Both the position numbers and the translations under genes were made by a program. A DNA stretch of 64,000 bases from Glaesserella sp041817755. Its GTDB lineage: Bacteria > Pseudomonadota > Gammaproteobacteria > Enterobacterales > Pasteurellaceae. Within the stretch, counting starts at the first letter, position 1. Every line of letters begins with the position of its first letter. Below the pieces are notes generated by a model that ran no database searches, was not told the origin of the DNA, and worked only from the letters and a program-made list of their open reading frames with translations. The stretch is taken from assembly GCF_041817755.1 (NCBI RefSeq), contig NZ_JBGYBX010000071.1:1-64000 (forward strand), written 5' to 3'. Positions 25,411 to 34,977 of the stretch are shown here, piece after piece.

Positions 25411-25839
25411 TTATCTCTTTATCGCCAAGGTTAAAACGCCGAGGGCAATTAACCCGATGCCCAACCAATCTTGCCCGCTCGGTCGTTCACCTAAAAAAAT
25501 CACGGCAAAAACGGTCACCAGCACAATGCTGAACTTATCGATCGGAGCAACTTGGGAAGCCGGTCCCATTTGTAAGGCTTTAAAATAAGCCAGCCACGAG
25601 GCACCGGTTGCCAAACCCGAAAGTATTAAAAACGTCCAATTTTTTCCCGTCAGCGCCCCGAACGGCTGCCATTTGCCGGCATAAGTTAAAAACGCTGCCA
25701 GTGCAATTAAAATTACCGTCGTTCGGATAAAGGTGGCAAAATCGGAATCCACGCCTTGTAAGCCGACTTTGGCGAAAATCGCAGTTAATGCAGCAAATAA
25801 TGCCGAGGCTAACGCCCAATAAAACCATTCTTGTGACAT
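25411..25839 (-). CDS. EamA/DMT-family single-domain membrane protein
   Basis: A 142-residue protein with five hydrophobic segments forming a single EamA unit: WALASALFAALTAIFAKVGL, TTVILIALAAFLTYAG, FLILSGLATGASWLAYFKAL, the segment after APIDKFSIVLVTVFAVIFLGERP, and a final LGIGLIALGVLTLAI. The pattern APIDKFSIVLVTVFAVIFLGE is the drug/metabolite-transporter signature. Two-domain EamA proteins are about twice this size; this half-size form would work as a dimer. Its substrate is unknown. It is divergent from nhaA and is not part of an operon. Confidence 0.85.
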   Translation of the reverse strand: MSQEWFYWALASALFAALTAIFAKVGLQGVDSDFATFIRTTVILIALAAFLTYAGKWQPFGALTGKNWTFLILSGLATGASWLAYFKALQMGPASQVAPIDKFSIVLVTVFAVIFLGERPSGQDWLGIGLIALGVLTLAIKR

Positions 25840-25979
25840 ATCGTTTCCATAATGTTGATCAAATTTATGGCTATTTTACTTCCGTAGTACAACAGATTAC
25901 CTTGATCTCACGTTATTATTTTGTTAAAAGAAGGTAATATTTTCAATCTTTACGGATTCTTAATGAATGGAGAGAAAAA

Positions 25980-27161
25980 ATGGTTCAATCAATAAAAAAT
26001 TTTCTAAAACTTGAATCGGCCAGCGGTATTTTATTATTGGTTTTCGCCGCTTTGGCAATTATATTGGCAAACAGTCCTTTAAACGAGCTGTATTTCGACT
26101 TTTTAGGAATGCCGGTGAGTATTCAAGTCGGGCTTTTTAGTATCCATAAACCCCTGTTGATGTGGGTCAACGACGGTTTTATGGCGGTATTCTTCGTGTT
26201 GGTCGGCTTAGAGGTCAAACGAGAAATGTTGGTCGGTGCGATTTCCAGTTATCAGAAAGCGATTTTTCCGGCAATCGGCGCTTTAGGCGGGATGATCGTA
26301 CCGGCAATCGTTTATTGGCTGATCAACCATGATTCGCCGGAATTCCAAGCAGGATGGGCGATTCCGATGGCGACCGACATTGCGTTTGCTCTCGGCGTAC
26401 TTGGTTTGCTCGGTAAACGTGTTCCGTTTGCCTTGAAAATCTTCTTACTGGCGTTGGCAATCATTGATGACTTGGGCGCGATTGTCGTCATTGCTATCTT
26501 CTTTTCCCACGATTTAAGTACCACTGCATTAGTCTCCGCCGCGATTGCAATTGTTGCGCTGATCGTCATGAACCGGTTGCGGGTTACCGCCCTCTGTGCT
26601 TATATGGTGGTCGGGCTGATTTTGTGGGCATCCGTTTTAAAATCGGGCGTACACGCCACACTTGCCGGCGTAATTATCGGCTTTTGTATTCCGCTTAAAG
26701 GCAACAACGGAGAAAAACCGTTGGAAGACTTTGAACACCTGTTGGCACCTTGGTGCGCCTTCGTGATTTTACCGTTATTCGCCTTCTCAAACGCCGGTGT
26801 TTCACTCGGCGGCATGAGCCTCAGCACCTTAACGTCACCGCTTACCCTCGGCGTAACCCTCGGCTTGATTGTCGGTAAAACCTTAGGTGTATTCAGTTTT
26901 AGCTTTTTGGCGGTGAAACTCGGCATCGCCAAATTATCCGAAGGCATTAACTTTAAACAAATCTTTGCCGTCTCGGTACTCTGCGGTATCGGTTTTACCA
27001 TGTCGATGTTCTTAGCGGGATTGGCGTTCGGCGGAGAAGAAGCAGACGGAAAATTCATCTCCCTCGCCCGCTTGGGGATTTTACTCGGCTCTTCCGTCTC
27101 CGCCGTGGTCGGTTATTTCCTTCTGAAACATTTCACGAAAGAAAATACCGCACACGCCTAA
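25980..27161 (+). CDS. nhaA: Na+/H+ antiporter NhaA
   Basis: A 393-residue inner-membrane antiporter that expels Na+ (or Li+) in exchange for H+ and is most active at alkaline pH. The functional core is complete: TDIAFALGVLGLLGKR near residues 132-147, and the essential Asp pair in AIIDDLGAIVVI at 163-164. About eleven or twelve membrane segments are seen, and the C-terminal GIGFTMSMFLAGLAF matches the family. Length is close to E. coli NhaA (388). A GGAGAG ribosome site precedes the ATG. It is monocistronic, ending in an uptake-signal hairpin shared with the convergent acyl-CoA synthetase gene. Confidence 0.97.
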   Translation: MVQSIKNFLKLESASGILLLVFAALAIILANSPLNELYFDFLGMPVSIQVGLFSIHKPLLMWVNDGFMAVFFVLVGLEVKREMLVGAISSYQKAIFPAIGALGGMIVPAIVYWLINHDSPEFQAGWAIPMATDIAFALGVLGLLGKRVPFALKIFLLALAIIDDLGAIVVIAIFFSHDLSTTALVSAAIAIVALIVMNRLRVTALCAYMVVGLILWASVLKSGVHATLAGVIIGFCIPLKGNNGEKPLEDFEHLLAPWCAFVILPLFAFSNAGVSLGGMSLSTLTSPLTLGVTLGLIVGKTLGVFSFSFLAVKLGIAKLSEGINFKQIFAVSVLCGIGFTMSMFLAGLAFGGEEADGKFISLARLGILLGSSVSAVVGYFLLKHFTKENTAHA

Positions 27162-27165
27162 ATAC

Positions 27166-27212
27166 ACAAGCGGTACGATTTCGCAAAAATTTTGCAAGAT
27201 CGTACCGCTTGT
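27166..27212. terminator. Inverted uptake-signal pair between convergent nhaA and acyl-CoA synthetase genes
   Basis: ACAAGCGGTACGAT (from 27166) pairs perfectly with ATCGTACCGCTTGT (to 27212), a 14-bp stem whose loop contains AAAATTTT. Lying between two convergent stop codons, it probably terminates both genes. Confidence 0.8.
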
Positions 27213-27225
27213 ATGTAAAACGAAC

Positions 27226-29001
27226 TTAGTTATACATTGCGTCTATTTGTTCACGATATCGTTGAAGAATAACCTTTCTGCGTAATTTTAACGTCGGCGT
27301 GATTTCTTCCGCTGTCGTGCTGAAGGCTTGAGGTAATAAGGTAAATCTTTTAATTTGTTCAAACCCGGCTAATTCGCGTTGCAATTCGTTAATCCGTTTC
27401 TCAAACATTTGAATGATGTCCGAATGTTTAATCAACTCTACGCGGTCTTGATATTTGATATTCAATTGTCGGGCATACTCTTCCAAACTTTCGAAACAGG
27501 GGACAATCAAGGCGGAAACATATTTCTTCGCATCAGCAATCACCGCAATTTGTTCAATAAATTTATCTTTCCCGATTTTGCCTTCAATATATTGCGGCGC
27601 AATATATTTCCCGTTGGACGTTTTCATCAACTCTTTAATCCGATCGGTGATAAACAAATTCCCTTGCGCATCCATTTCCCCCGCATCGCCGGTTTTTAAG
27701 AAACCGTCTGCGGTAAACGCTTGAGCCGTTTCTTCCGGCTTTTTGTAGTAACCGCGCATCACCATGCCGCCACGGACTAAAATTTCGTTATTTTCACCGA
27801 TTTTCACTTCCGCATTCGGCATGAGCGTGCCGATCGAATTCGGGTCGAACCCTTTTTCATCCCAACACGACACGGTGGCGGTCGTTTCCGTCATACCGTA
27901 CCCCAATTTAATATTAATACCGATACTGTGGAAAAATACACCGATTGTCGGCTCAAGTTTGGCTCCGCCACACGGCATCATGCGAATCCGACCGCCCAAT
28001 AACGCTCTCAATTTTGCCAGCACCAGTTTATCCGCCAATGCATGTTGTAAGCGCAATAATGCCGATGGCTTCGCACTACGCCAATATTTTTCACCGATAC
28101 GGATTGCCCAATGAAATAATGCCCTACGGTGTAGCGGCGCTTTATGTACTTTATCCCACACCGCCGTATACATTTTTTCATAAAGACGCGGCACCGCACA
28201 CATTAAGGTCGGCTTTATATAAGCCAAGGTTTCGCGAACATGGTTGGTATCTTCAAGGTAGCAATTCGTCGCACCGCGATGAAACACATAAGCCACCCAC
28301 GCCCGTTCAAAAATGTGCGAAAACGGCAAAAAAGAAAGCGACGTGTCATGTTCATCCACATGCGGCAATGCCATATCATGGGCTTGCAGCTGGTGGGCAA
28401 GATTTGCATAATCCAACATCACGCCCTTCGGCTCGCCGGTGGTGCCGGAGGTATAAATCAGTGTAAATAAATCCGACAGTTGTTTGTTTTCCAAACGCTC
28501 GGTAAATTCGTGATGTTGCGGTTCAACATCAACAAATGTATCCCAATGACAAGCCATGTCATGATTGTAAAGATTAATCGTCGATTTCATGGCGACGATT
28601 TTCTGTAATTGCGAACAATTGTTCGCTATTTCTATGGCCTGATCATACTGCTCTTGATCACCAACGAATAAAATCTTAATGTCCGCATCATTAATGATAT
28701 ATTCTACCTGCTTTGCGGTATTGGTTGCGTAGATGGGAACGGCAAGCGCACGAATCTGCATAGCGCCGATGTCGGCGATCGTCCAACGCGGAATATTGTG
28801 GGCGAAAATACCGATTTTATCCTGAACGCCGATACCGTTGGCAATCAAGGCATAAGAAAGTGTGTCGATATTTGCTTGAAATTGCGCCCAGCTCATCTCC
28901 GCCCAAATATGATTCTCTTTAAAACGTAATGCGGTACGTTGTGCAAGTACTTGTGTCTGATGACGGATACGGTTAACAAAATGGAAATCCAATGTGCTCA
29001 T
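27226..29001 (-). CDS. AMP-dependent long-chain fatty-acid-CoA ligase
   Basis: A 591-residue member of the adenylate-forming superfamily that activates fatty acids to acyl-CoA with ATP. The P-loop-like motif LIYTSGTTGEPKGVML lies near residues 180-195, then FLPFSHIFERAW, the acyl/AMP motif LGYGMTETTATVSCWD, and the hinge GDAGEMDAQGNLFITDRIKELMKTSNGKYIAPQ. It resembles the HI0002-type long-chain ligase of Haemophilus rather than classical E. coli FadD. No beta-oxidation genes are near, so the product probably feeds phospholipid synthesis or fatty-acid salvage. It is transcribed alone. Confidence 0.9.
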   Translation of the reverse strand: MSTLDFHFVNRIRHQTQVLAQRTALRFKENHIWAEMSWAQFQANIDTLSYALIANGIGVQDKIGIFAHNIPRWTIADIGAMQIRALAVPIYATNTAKQVEYIINDADIKILFVGDQEQYDQAIEIANNCSQLQKIVAMKSTINLYNHDMACHWDTFVDVEPQHHEFTERLENKQLSDLFTLIYTSGTTGEPKGVMLDYANLAHQLQAHDMALPHVDEHDTSLSFLPFSHIFERAWVAYVFHRGATNCYLEDTNHVRETLAYIKPTLMCAVPRLYEKMYTAVWDKVHKAPLHRRALFHWAIRIGEKYWRSAKPSALLRLQHALADKLVLAKLRALLGGRIRMMPCGGAKLEPTIGVFFHSIGINIKLGYGMTETTATVSCWDEKGFDPNSIGTLMPNAEVKIGENNEILVRGGMVMRGYYKKPEETAQAFTADGFLKTGDAGEMDAQGNLFITDRIKELMKTSNGKYIAPQYIEGKIGKDKFIEQIAVIADAKKYVSALIVPCFESLEEYARQLNIKYQDRVELIKHSDIIQMFEKRINELQRELAGFEQIKRFTLLPQAFSTTAEEITPTLKLRRKVILQRYREQIDAMYN

Positions 29002-29247
29002 ATTGCTTTTTTACCTGATTATTTTTAGCTAAAAATTTGTCGGCAATATAAAGCTTTGCACTATAAAAATCCATAGAAAGTGAACAGTTGTACGCTGTGT
29101 TTTTGTAAAGAATGGGATTTATCAGATGACAAAGAAAAAAGAAAAGTGAAAAACAGAGCGTAGTCATACGCCCTGTCTGATATGAATACACGGCATGATA
29201 AAACGATTTGCAAAAAATCGTAATGAACCGACCGCTTGTCCGCGGCG

Positions 29248-31677
29248 TTATTCTGTCGGTGCGACTTCTTCTATCGGAGCCAGCCCTTCGGCTTCCTCCG
29301 CTTTGGTCGGTTGTGTCGTGTTGCTTTCTTTGCCTAAGGAGAGCGCATCCCAAACGCTCGGTTTGGCTTCGACAACGGTCGTGCCGCCCGCACAATAACG
29401 TTGTCCTTTGTCTTTCCATACCGGAATTTGCCGATTGCTTGCACAATCCCACGAACCGTAACTGTTAATACCGACCCATTGAATGTTAGTGGATGTCGGC
29501 AATTTAAACGGCATCGGCAATGCCCGTTTTAAGTACTCTTTATACACTTGCAGAGCACCGCTTGAGCCGGTTAAATAGGTGTCGGTGTTGTTGTCCTTGC
29601 CCAGCCAAACTGTGGTCACATTTTCCCCGTCAATACCGACAAACCACGTATCGCGTGCATTATTGGTCGTTCCGGTTTTCCCCGCCAAGCGTAAGGCGGA
29701 AAAATCTTGTTGCAAGCTCCGAGCCGTACCGCGTTCGACCACTTGTTGCATCGCATAGAGCGTTTGAATAGCCGCTTCCGGTGGCAATACTTGCTTACTG
29801 TTCACCGAATTTGGTTGATAAATCATTTCTCCCGTCGGCGAGACAATCGCTTCGATCGTGGTTAGCGGCTTCTTATAGCCGCTGTTGGCAATCACCTGAT
29901 AGGATTTGGTCACATCATAAGGCGAGATGGAATACGAGCCAAGCAACGTTGCCGGATACGGCGGAATTTCCACATCATCCCAGCCCATTTCTTTTTGCTT
30001 GGCGATCACCGTCTTTAACCCGACTTTCATTCCGATATTAACCGTCGGAATATTCAACGAACGAACCAATGCATCCATCAACATCACGGATCCGCTGAAT
30101 TTGCGATCATAGTTACGCGGCGACCACGGCGGACTGCCTTTGACGGTAATAGTAATCGGCTGGTTGTTAATCGGGGTATTCAAACGGAACAAACTCGGCT
30201 CTGAAAGCGCAATCGCATAAATCGACGGCTTCACCAAGGAACCGATTTGTCGTTTGGTCTGCAGTGCACGGTTAAACCCGGCGTACTGGGTTTGTACGCC
30301 GCCGACGATGGCTCGCACTTTCCCCGTGGTATATTCCGCCACCACAATTGCCGATTGCAAATCTTTAATCCGCTTATTGTTATTTTCTAATTCGGCAACC
30401 CCATTGATCACCGCCAGTTCGGCGGAACGCTGCTGTTTACGATCAAGAGTGGTGAAAATTTTCGCTCCGGAAAGGTTCGCCGCCCGACTTTCACCCAATT
30501 CATTTTTCAAATCCACATTCAGTGCATGCATAAACGCCGGTTGTTGACGATACACATCACCACGTTCTTTAATGCCGAGCGGTTGTTGGCTGAGTAACTC
30601 ATACAGCTCTTGATTGATCGCTTGGTGCTCTAACAAAATGCGCAATACGATGTTGCGGCGCTCTAATGCACCTTCGGGGTTTTTCCAAGGGTTATATAAA
30701 GACGGTCCTTTTACCATACCGACCAACAAGGCGATTTGGTTTAAGCTGATTTCTTGTACGGGACGACCGAAATAGAATTGGCTTGCCAAGGCAAAACCGT
30801 GAATTTGGTAGCTGCCGTTTTGTCCGAGATAAATTTCGTTCAGGTAGGTTTCTAAAATGCGGTTTTTATCGTAGCGAAAATCCAAGATCAACGACATCAG
30901 CGCTTCGTTAATCTTACGGGTGAAAGATTTCTCATTGGTTAAAAACAGGTTTTTGACCAACTGCTGTGTCAGCGTACTGCCGCCCTGTACGGTTCTGCCC
31001 GCCTGATAATTCGTAATAAATGCACGGGCAATGCCTAAAGGACTAATCCCGTCATGCTGATAAAAACGTTTATCTTCGGTGAGCAATAACGCTTCAATCA
31101 ATAAACGCGGATACTCTTGTAAACGCAACGCCTGGCGCTCTTCGTCATTACCGGAATGCAACATCGCGATTAATTTCGGGTCAAGACGGAATTCGGCGAT
31201 TTCTTTAAACTGCACCAAATCTTCAATGCGCGCCAATTTGTCATTCACAAAACGCAGGCGCAGTACACGTTGGGCTTCGGGTGTTTCGGGAAATTGGAAC
31301 GCGCGCCGCAACAACACCAAGTTATCCCCTTCGATCTTAAAATCCCCCGGTGTCGCAATCAACGAGACTTGTCGATAACCGTTATCCAATAACGCCAATT
31401 TCACTTGTTCGAGATTGAGATTGTCATCGACCCGAATGCTCTCGATACGGCTATACACTTCCGCCGGAAGCTGCCAAACTTGCCCGTCCATTTTGGCGCG
31501 AATCTTACCGTCAAGATAAATACCGTAAATACCGATACAACATATCCCTAATAAGAGTAATTTTAACGAAGTATGAAACAGATAAGTTTTAAACGATGTC
31601 CGACGAGGTTGATTTTCATCGGTTTCCGCCACTTCCGCTTCCTGTAATTCTCTTTCCGTATTATCCGTTTTTGACAT
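29248..31677 (-). CDS. mrcB: Bifunctional penicillin-binding protein 1B
   Basis: An 809-residue class A PBP that polymerises and cross-links peptidoglycan. A cytoplasmic tail and one membrane helix (about residues 32-52) precede the UB2H domain that binds the LpoB activator. The GT51 glycosyltransferase has LTEDKRFYQHDG with the catalytic Glu at 201, and GRTVQGGSTLTQQLVKN. The transpeptidase carries S480 in GSLVKPS, the SLN of VRSLNIP, and the KTG of AGKTGTTNNARDTW (about 665). The C-terminus is a Glu/Pro-rich tail. The UB2H region marks it as 1B rather than 1A. It is divergent from the cytochrome-reductase operon; a weak ACGATTT/AAATCGT hairpin (29203-29221) follows it. Confidence 0.96.
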   Translation of the reverse strand: MSKTDNTERELQEAEVAETDENQPRRTSFKTYLFHTSLKLLLLGICCIGIYGIYLDGKIRAKMDGQVWQLPAEVYSRIESIRVDDNLNLEQVKLALLDNGYRQVSLIATPGDFKIEGDNLVLLRRAFQFPETPEAQRVLRLRFVNDKLARIEDLVQFKEIAEFRLDPKLIAMLHSGNDEERQALRLQEYPRLLIEALLLTEDKRFYQHDGISPLGIARAFITNYQAGRTVQGGSTLTQQLVKNLFLTNEKSFTRKINEALMSLILDFRYDKNRILETYLNEIYLGQNGSYQIHGFALASQFYFGRPVQEISLNQIALLVGMVKGPSLYNPWKNPEGALERRNIVLRILLEHQAINQELYELLSQQPLGIKERGDVYRQQPAFMHALNVDLKNELGESRAANLSGAKIFTTLDRKQQRSAELAVINGVAELENNNKRIKDLQSAIVVAEYTTGKVRAIVGGVQTQYAGFNRALQTKRQIGSLVKPSIYAIALSEPSLFRLNTPINNQPITITVKGSPPWSPRNYDRKFSGSVMLMDALVRSLNIPTVNIGMKVGLKTVIAKQKEMGWDDVEIPPYPATLLGSYSISPYDVTKSYQVIANSGYKKPLTTIEAIVSPTGEMIYQPNSVNSKQVLPPEAAIQTLYAMQQVVERGTARSLQQDFSALRLAGKTGTTNNARDTWFVGIDGENVTTVWLGKDNNTDTYLTGSSGALQVYKEYLKRALPMPFKLPTSTNIQWVGINSYGSWDCASNRQIPVWKDKGQRYCAGGTTVVEAKPSVWDALSLGKESNTTQPTKAEEAEGLAPIEEVAPTE

Positions 31678-31793
31678 TGTTTATCACCGCAACATTATAC
31701 AAGCGGTACGATTCTACAAGAATTTTGCAAAAAACGCATGGCGTTTTGAGCCGGGTTCTTCCTTTCCGCCCGATCGTTTTTGCATGAATCTCC

Positions 31794-31822
31794 TTGACGC
31801 ACCTGACATAAATAAGAATAAT
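31794..31822 (+). promoter_or_regulatory. Predicted sigma-70 promoter of the cytochrome/S-N-oxide reductase operon
   Basis: TTGACG (31794-31799) and AATAAT (31817-31822) are separated by exactly 17 bases. Transcription would start near 31829, about 55 bases before the cytochrome ATG. I saw no FNR- or CRP-type site in this spacer. Confidence 0.6.
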
Positions 31823-31884
31823 TCCTATCTCTTAGTGATAACCCCATGTCATTCGACACTCTCCCGTTTTATAAGGAACAGACT

Positions 31885-32499
31885 ATGTTTAAACCGCTTT
31901 TTGGTGTTTTTATATCACTATGCGCCTTACCGACGGTATTTGCGCACACCGCAATACAATTCACCTCGGAACGGACGGATCTCTTTCTCGACCAACAATT
32001 AACCGACAACATCGGCTATCTTGAAGCGGGTGTGCCCGTCAAGTTGATTCAAACCGGCGATCACGCCGATCGGATTGAAATTACCGCATGGCGTAAAAAC
32101 AAAGGCTTTAAACGCATTTGGTACAACCAATTTGCCAAACAAATTACCGATGTCGTACTCACCAAAACCTTTATGCAAAGCCATCCCGACATTGAGGTTC
32201 TCGGCAGCAAAGAAGACCCTTTAACGGGATTGGAATGGCAACAAGTCAAATTGCAAACTTGGATAAAAAAAGCACCGCTTGTCAGTGAACTAAATGATTT
32301 TTGGGCGGAAACGGAAAGTACCTACAAAACCGAGTGCAGCGTCTGTCATAAACAGCGTGACACCAAAATGCACGATGCCAACGAATGGATTGCCGTGTTT
32401 AACGGTATGGTCGGCTTTACCGATATGGACGAAGAAACCGGTAAAAAAGTACTGCGCTATTTGCAATTACACGCGTCCGACGCTTCACAAGACAAATAA
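31885..32499 (+). CDS. Monohaem c-type cytochrome, TorY/TorC C-terminal-domain-like
   Basis: A 204-residue exported protein started at the ATG after AAGGAA. A signal peptide (cut after PTVFA, about residue 20) is followed by an SH3-like region (LEAGVPVKLIQTGDHADRIEITAWRK in outline) and one haem site, C151-SV-C154-H155. This corresponds to the C-terminal half of TorY/TorC, which hands electrons to the terminal reductase. The N-terminal tetrahaem NapC/NirT half, which oxidises menaquinol, is absent, and no such gene is adjacent. It lies 9 bp before the reductase gene and is surely co-transcribed. The route from quinol to this protein must use another, unlinked cytochrome or dehydrogenase. Confidence 0.85.
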   Translation: MFKPLFGVFISLCALPTVFAHTAIQFTSERTDLFLDQQLTDNIGYLEAGVPVKLIQTGDHADRIEITAWRKNKGFKRIWYNQFAKQITDVVLTKTFMQSHPDIEVLGSKEDPLTGLEWQQVKLQTWIKKAPLVSELNDFWAETESTYKTECSVCHKQRDTKMHDANEWIAVFNGMVGFTDMDEETGKKVLRYLQLHASDASQDK

Positions 32500-32508
32500 G
32501 GATCAATT

Positions 32509-34977
32509 ATGCAACACTCACGTCGTCAATTTTTAAAACAGCTTTCGGTGATGGCAGGTGCAATGGCGGTACCGGATTTTTTAGTCCCCCGCAAGGCGCT
32601 TGCCGAAGCAGGAGAAAGTGAATGGAAAATCACCGGCTCGCACTGGGGGGCGATTCGCGCCAAGGTCATCAACGGACGAGTCACCGAGATTAAACCGTTC
32701 GAATACGATAAATACCCCACCGACATGATTCATGGCATTAAAGGGCTGATTTACGGCGAATCGCGTATTCGTTATCCGATGGTGCGTTTGGATTGGTTAA
32801 AAAAACGCCATAACAGTGATAAAACCCAACGGGGAGATAACCGCTTTGTTCGGGTCAGCTGGGATCAGGCGTTAGATCTGTTCTATGAAGAGTTGGAGCG
32901 GATCCAAACCGAATTCGGGCCTTGGGCGTTGCACACGGCAAATGTCGGTTGGCGCTCGACGGGACAATTCCACAGCTGCGGCAACCATATGATTCGGGCG
33001 ATTGGCATGCACGGCAACAGCGTCAGCACCGCAGGCGACTACTCAACGGGGGCGGGACAAACGATTCTGCCTTATGTGTTAGGCTCGACGGAGGTTTATT
33101 CGCAAGGTACGTCGTGGGAGATTATTTTAAAAGAGAGTCAAAACCTCATTTTTTGGGCAAGTGATCCCGTTAAAAATTTACAAGTCGGTTGGAACTGTGA
33201 AACCCACGAGGCTTACACCTACCTTGAACAACTGAAACAAAAAGTTGCGGAGAACGCTATTAACGTCATCTCGATTGATCCCGTTAAAAGCAAAACGCAA
33301 AACTACTTAGGCTGTAAACAACTTTATATTCACCCGCAAACCGACGTGCCGTTTATGTTAGCGATTGCCCATACGCTTTATACGGAAAATCTGTACGATA
33401 AAGCGTTTATCGAGATGTACACTGTCGGCTTTGAAAAATTCGTCCCTTATTTGTTAGGTGAAACGGAAGATAAGGTGGCGAAAACGCCGGAATGGGCAGA
33501 ACAAATTTGCGGTATTTCCGCAGAGCAGATCCGTGAATTCAGCCGCATGCTGGCGGGTAAACGCACTCAGTTGATTTTCGGCTGGTCTATCCAACGCCAA
33601 CAACACGGCGAGCAACCTTACTGGTTGGGTGCGGTACTTGCCGCCATGTTGGGACAAATCGGCTTGGCCGGCGGCGGGATAAGTTACGCCCATCATTACA
33701 GTTCCATCGGTGTACCCGAGTCCGGTGCGGCAATGCCGGGGGCGTTCCCATCAAATCTTGATGAAAAACAAAAGCCGAAATACGATAACAACGATTATCA
33801 AGGCTATAGTGCGGTGATCCCTGTCGCACGAGCTACCGATTCTTTATTGTATGCCGGAGAGACCATTGATTTTAATGGGAAAAAAGTAGTGTATGCACCG
33901 TATAAAATGGCGGTATTCTCAGGGTGTAATCAATGGCATCGCCAATCGGAGCGCAATAAAATGAAGCTGGCGTTTCAAAAATTGGACACTATTGTCTCGA
34001 TCAACTACAGCTGGACGGCAACCTGCCGCTTCTCGGATATCGTGTTACCCGCCTGTACACCGTTTGAGCGTAATGATATTGATGCCTATGGTTCTTACAG
34101 TAACCGTGGCGTGATTGCAATGCACAAATTGATCGAACCGCTATATGAATCCCGTTCTGATTTTGAGATCTTCAAAGGGCTTTGCCAACGTTTCGGTAAA
34201 GAGCAAGAATACTGTCGTGGTATGAATGAAATGCAATGGGTGGAAAAACTCTACAATGACTGCCGTCGGGAAAATAAAGCCAAAAAATTTGAGATGCCTG
34301 AGTTTGATGAGTTTTGGAAAAAAGGCTATGTGTTATTCCCAGAAGGCAAACCTTGGGTTCGCCACGCCGATTTCCGTGAAGATCCCGAACTGCACGCCCT
34401 TGGTACACCGTCCGGCTTTATTGAAATTTTCAGCAATAAAATTGCCAGCTTCGGTTACGACGACTGCAAAGGACATCCGATGTGGTTTGAAAAAGCGGAA
34501 CGTTCTCACGGCGGACCGAAATCGGACAAATTCGCTTTTTGGTTGCAATCGGTTCACCCGGACAAACGCTTGCATTCACAACTGTGTGAGTCGAAATCAC
34601 TACGGGAAACCTATGCCGTACAAGGGCGGGAGCCGCTTTATATGAACCCTGACGATGCCAAACGGTTAGGTATTCAAGACGGAGATCTTGTACGAGTGTA
34701 TAACGATCGCGGGCAAACCCTTGCCGGTGCCGTGCTGTCCGATAATTTTCCGACAGGTGTGGTACGCTTACAGGAAGGCGCATGGTATTCGCCCGTTGAT
34801 GAAAAAGTAGGATCGTTGGATAGCTACGGTGATCCGAATAACGTCACCCTTGATATCGGCACATCCCGCCTTGCTCAAGCGGTATGCGCCAATACGTGTT
34901 TAGTGAATGTGGAAAAATTTATCGGCGTCGCCCCGTCGGTCAACGGCTTCAACGGTCCGATTGAGGTAAATCTCTGA
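32509..34977 (+). CDS. torZ: Periplasmic S-/N-oxide reductase, TorZ/MtsZ (BisC) type
   Basis: An 822-residue molybdenum bis-MGD enzyme of the DMSO/TMAO reductase family. A Tat signal (SRRQFLKQLSVMAGAMAVP) sends it folded to the periplasm. GDYSTGAGQ near residue 179 supplies the serine ligand to Mo. The dinucleotide-binding C-terminal domain follows (GDLVRVYNDRGQTLAGAVLS, about residues 723-742). Close Haemophilus relatives reduce TMAO, biotin sulfoxide or methionine sulfoxide (named MtsZ), so methionine sulfoxide respiration or repair is plausible; substrate is not readable from sequence. It lacks an N-terminal Fe-S cluster, as expected. It overlaps torD by one base (TGATG). Confidence 0.93.
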   Translation: MQHSRRQFLKQLSVMAGAMAVPDFLVPRKALAEAGESEWKITGSHWGAIRAKVINGRVTEIKPFEYDKYPTDMIHGIKGLIYGESRIRYPMVRLDWLKKRHNSDKTQRGDNRFVRVSWDQALDLFYEELERIQTEFGPWALHTANVGWRSTGQFHSCGNHMIRAIGMHGNSVSTAGDYSTGAGQTILPYVLGSTEVYSQGTSWEIILKESQNLIFWASDPVKNLQVGWNCETHEAYTYLEQLKQKVAENAINVISIDPVKSKTQNYLGCKQLYIHPQTDVPFMLAIAHTLYTENLYDKAFIEMYTVGFEKFVPYLLGETEDKVAKTPEWAEQICGISAEQIREFSRMLAGKRTQLIFGWSIQRQQHGEQPYWLGAVLAAMLGQIGLAGGGISYAHHYSSIGVPESGAAMPGAFPSNLDEKQKPKYDNNDYQGYSAVIPVARATDSLLYAGETIDFNGKKVVYAPYKMAVFSGCNQWHRQSERNKMKLAFQKLDTIVSINYSWTATCRFSDIVLPACTPFERNDIDAYGSYSNRGVIAMHKLIEPLYESRSDFEIFKGLCQRFGKEQEYCRGMNEMQWVEKLYNDCRRENKAKKFEMPEFDEFWKKGYVLFPEGKPWVRHADFREDPELHALGTPSGFIEIFSNKIASFGYDDCKGHPMWFEKAERSHGGPKSDKFAFWLQSVHPDKRLHSQLCESKSLRETYAVQGREPLYMNPDDAKRLGIQDGDLVRVYNDRGQTLAGAVLSDNFPTGVVRLQEGAWYSPVDEKVGSLDSYGDPNNVTLDIGTSRLAQAVCANTCLVNVEKFIGVAPSVNGFNGPIEVNL

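Noticed and set aside
27945..28466. 173-codon open frame opposite the acyl-CoA synthetase gene
   Set aside because: It lies fully antisense to a clear adenylate-forming enzyme and its translation is low-complexity and unlike any known domain.
28973..29452. 159-codon leftward open frame between mrcB and the acyl-CoA synthetase gene
   Set aside because: It overlaps the mrcB 3' end in another frame and has no ribosome site or recognisable domain.
32509..34977. Assignment as a dedicated TMAO reductase TorA
   Set aside because: The partner lacks the TorC tetrahaem part, and length and Tat signal fit TorZ/MtsZ (BisC-type) enzymes with wider S-/N-oxide range, so a narrower name is not justified.
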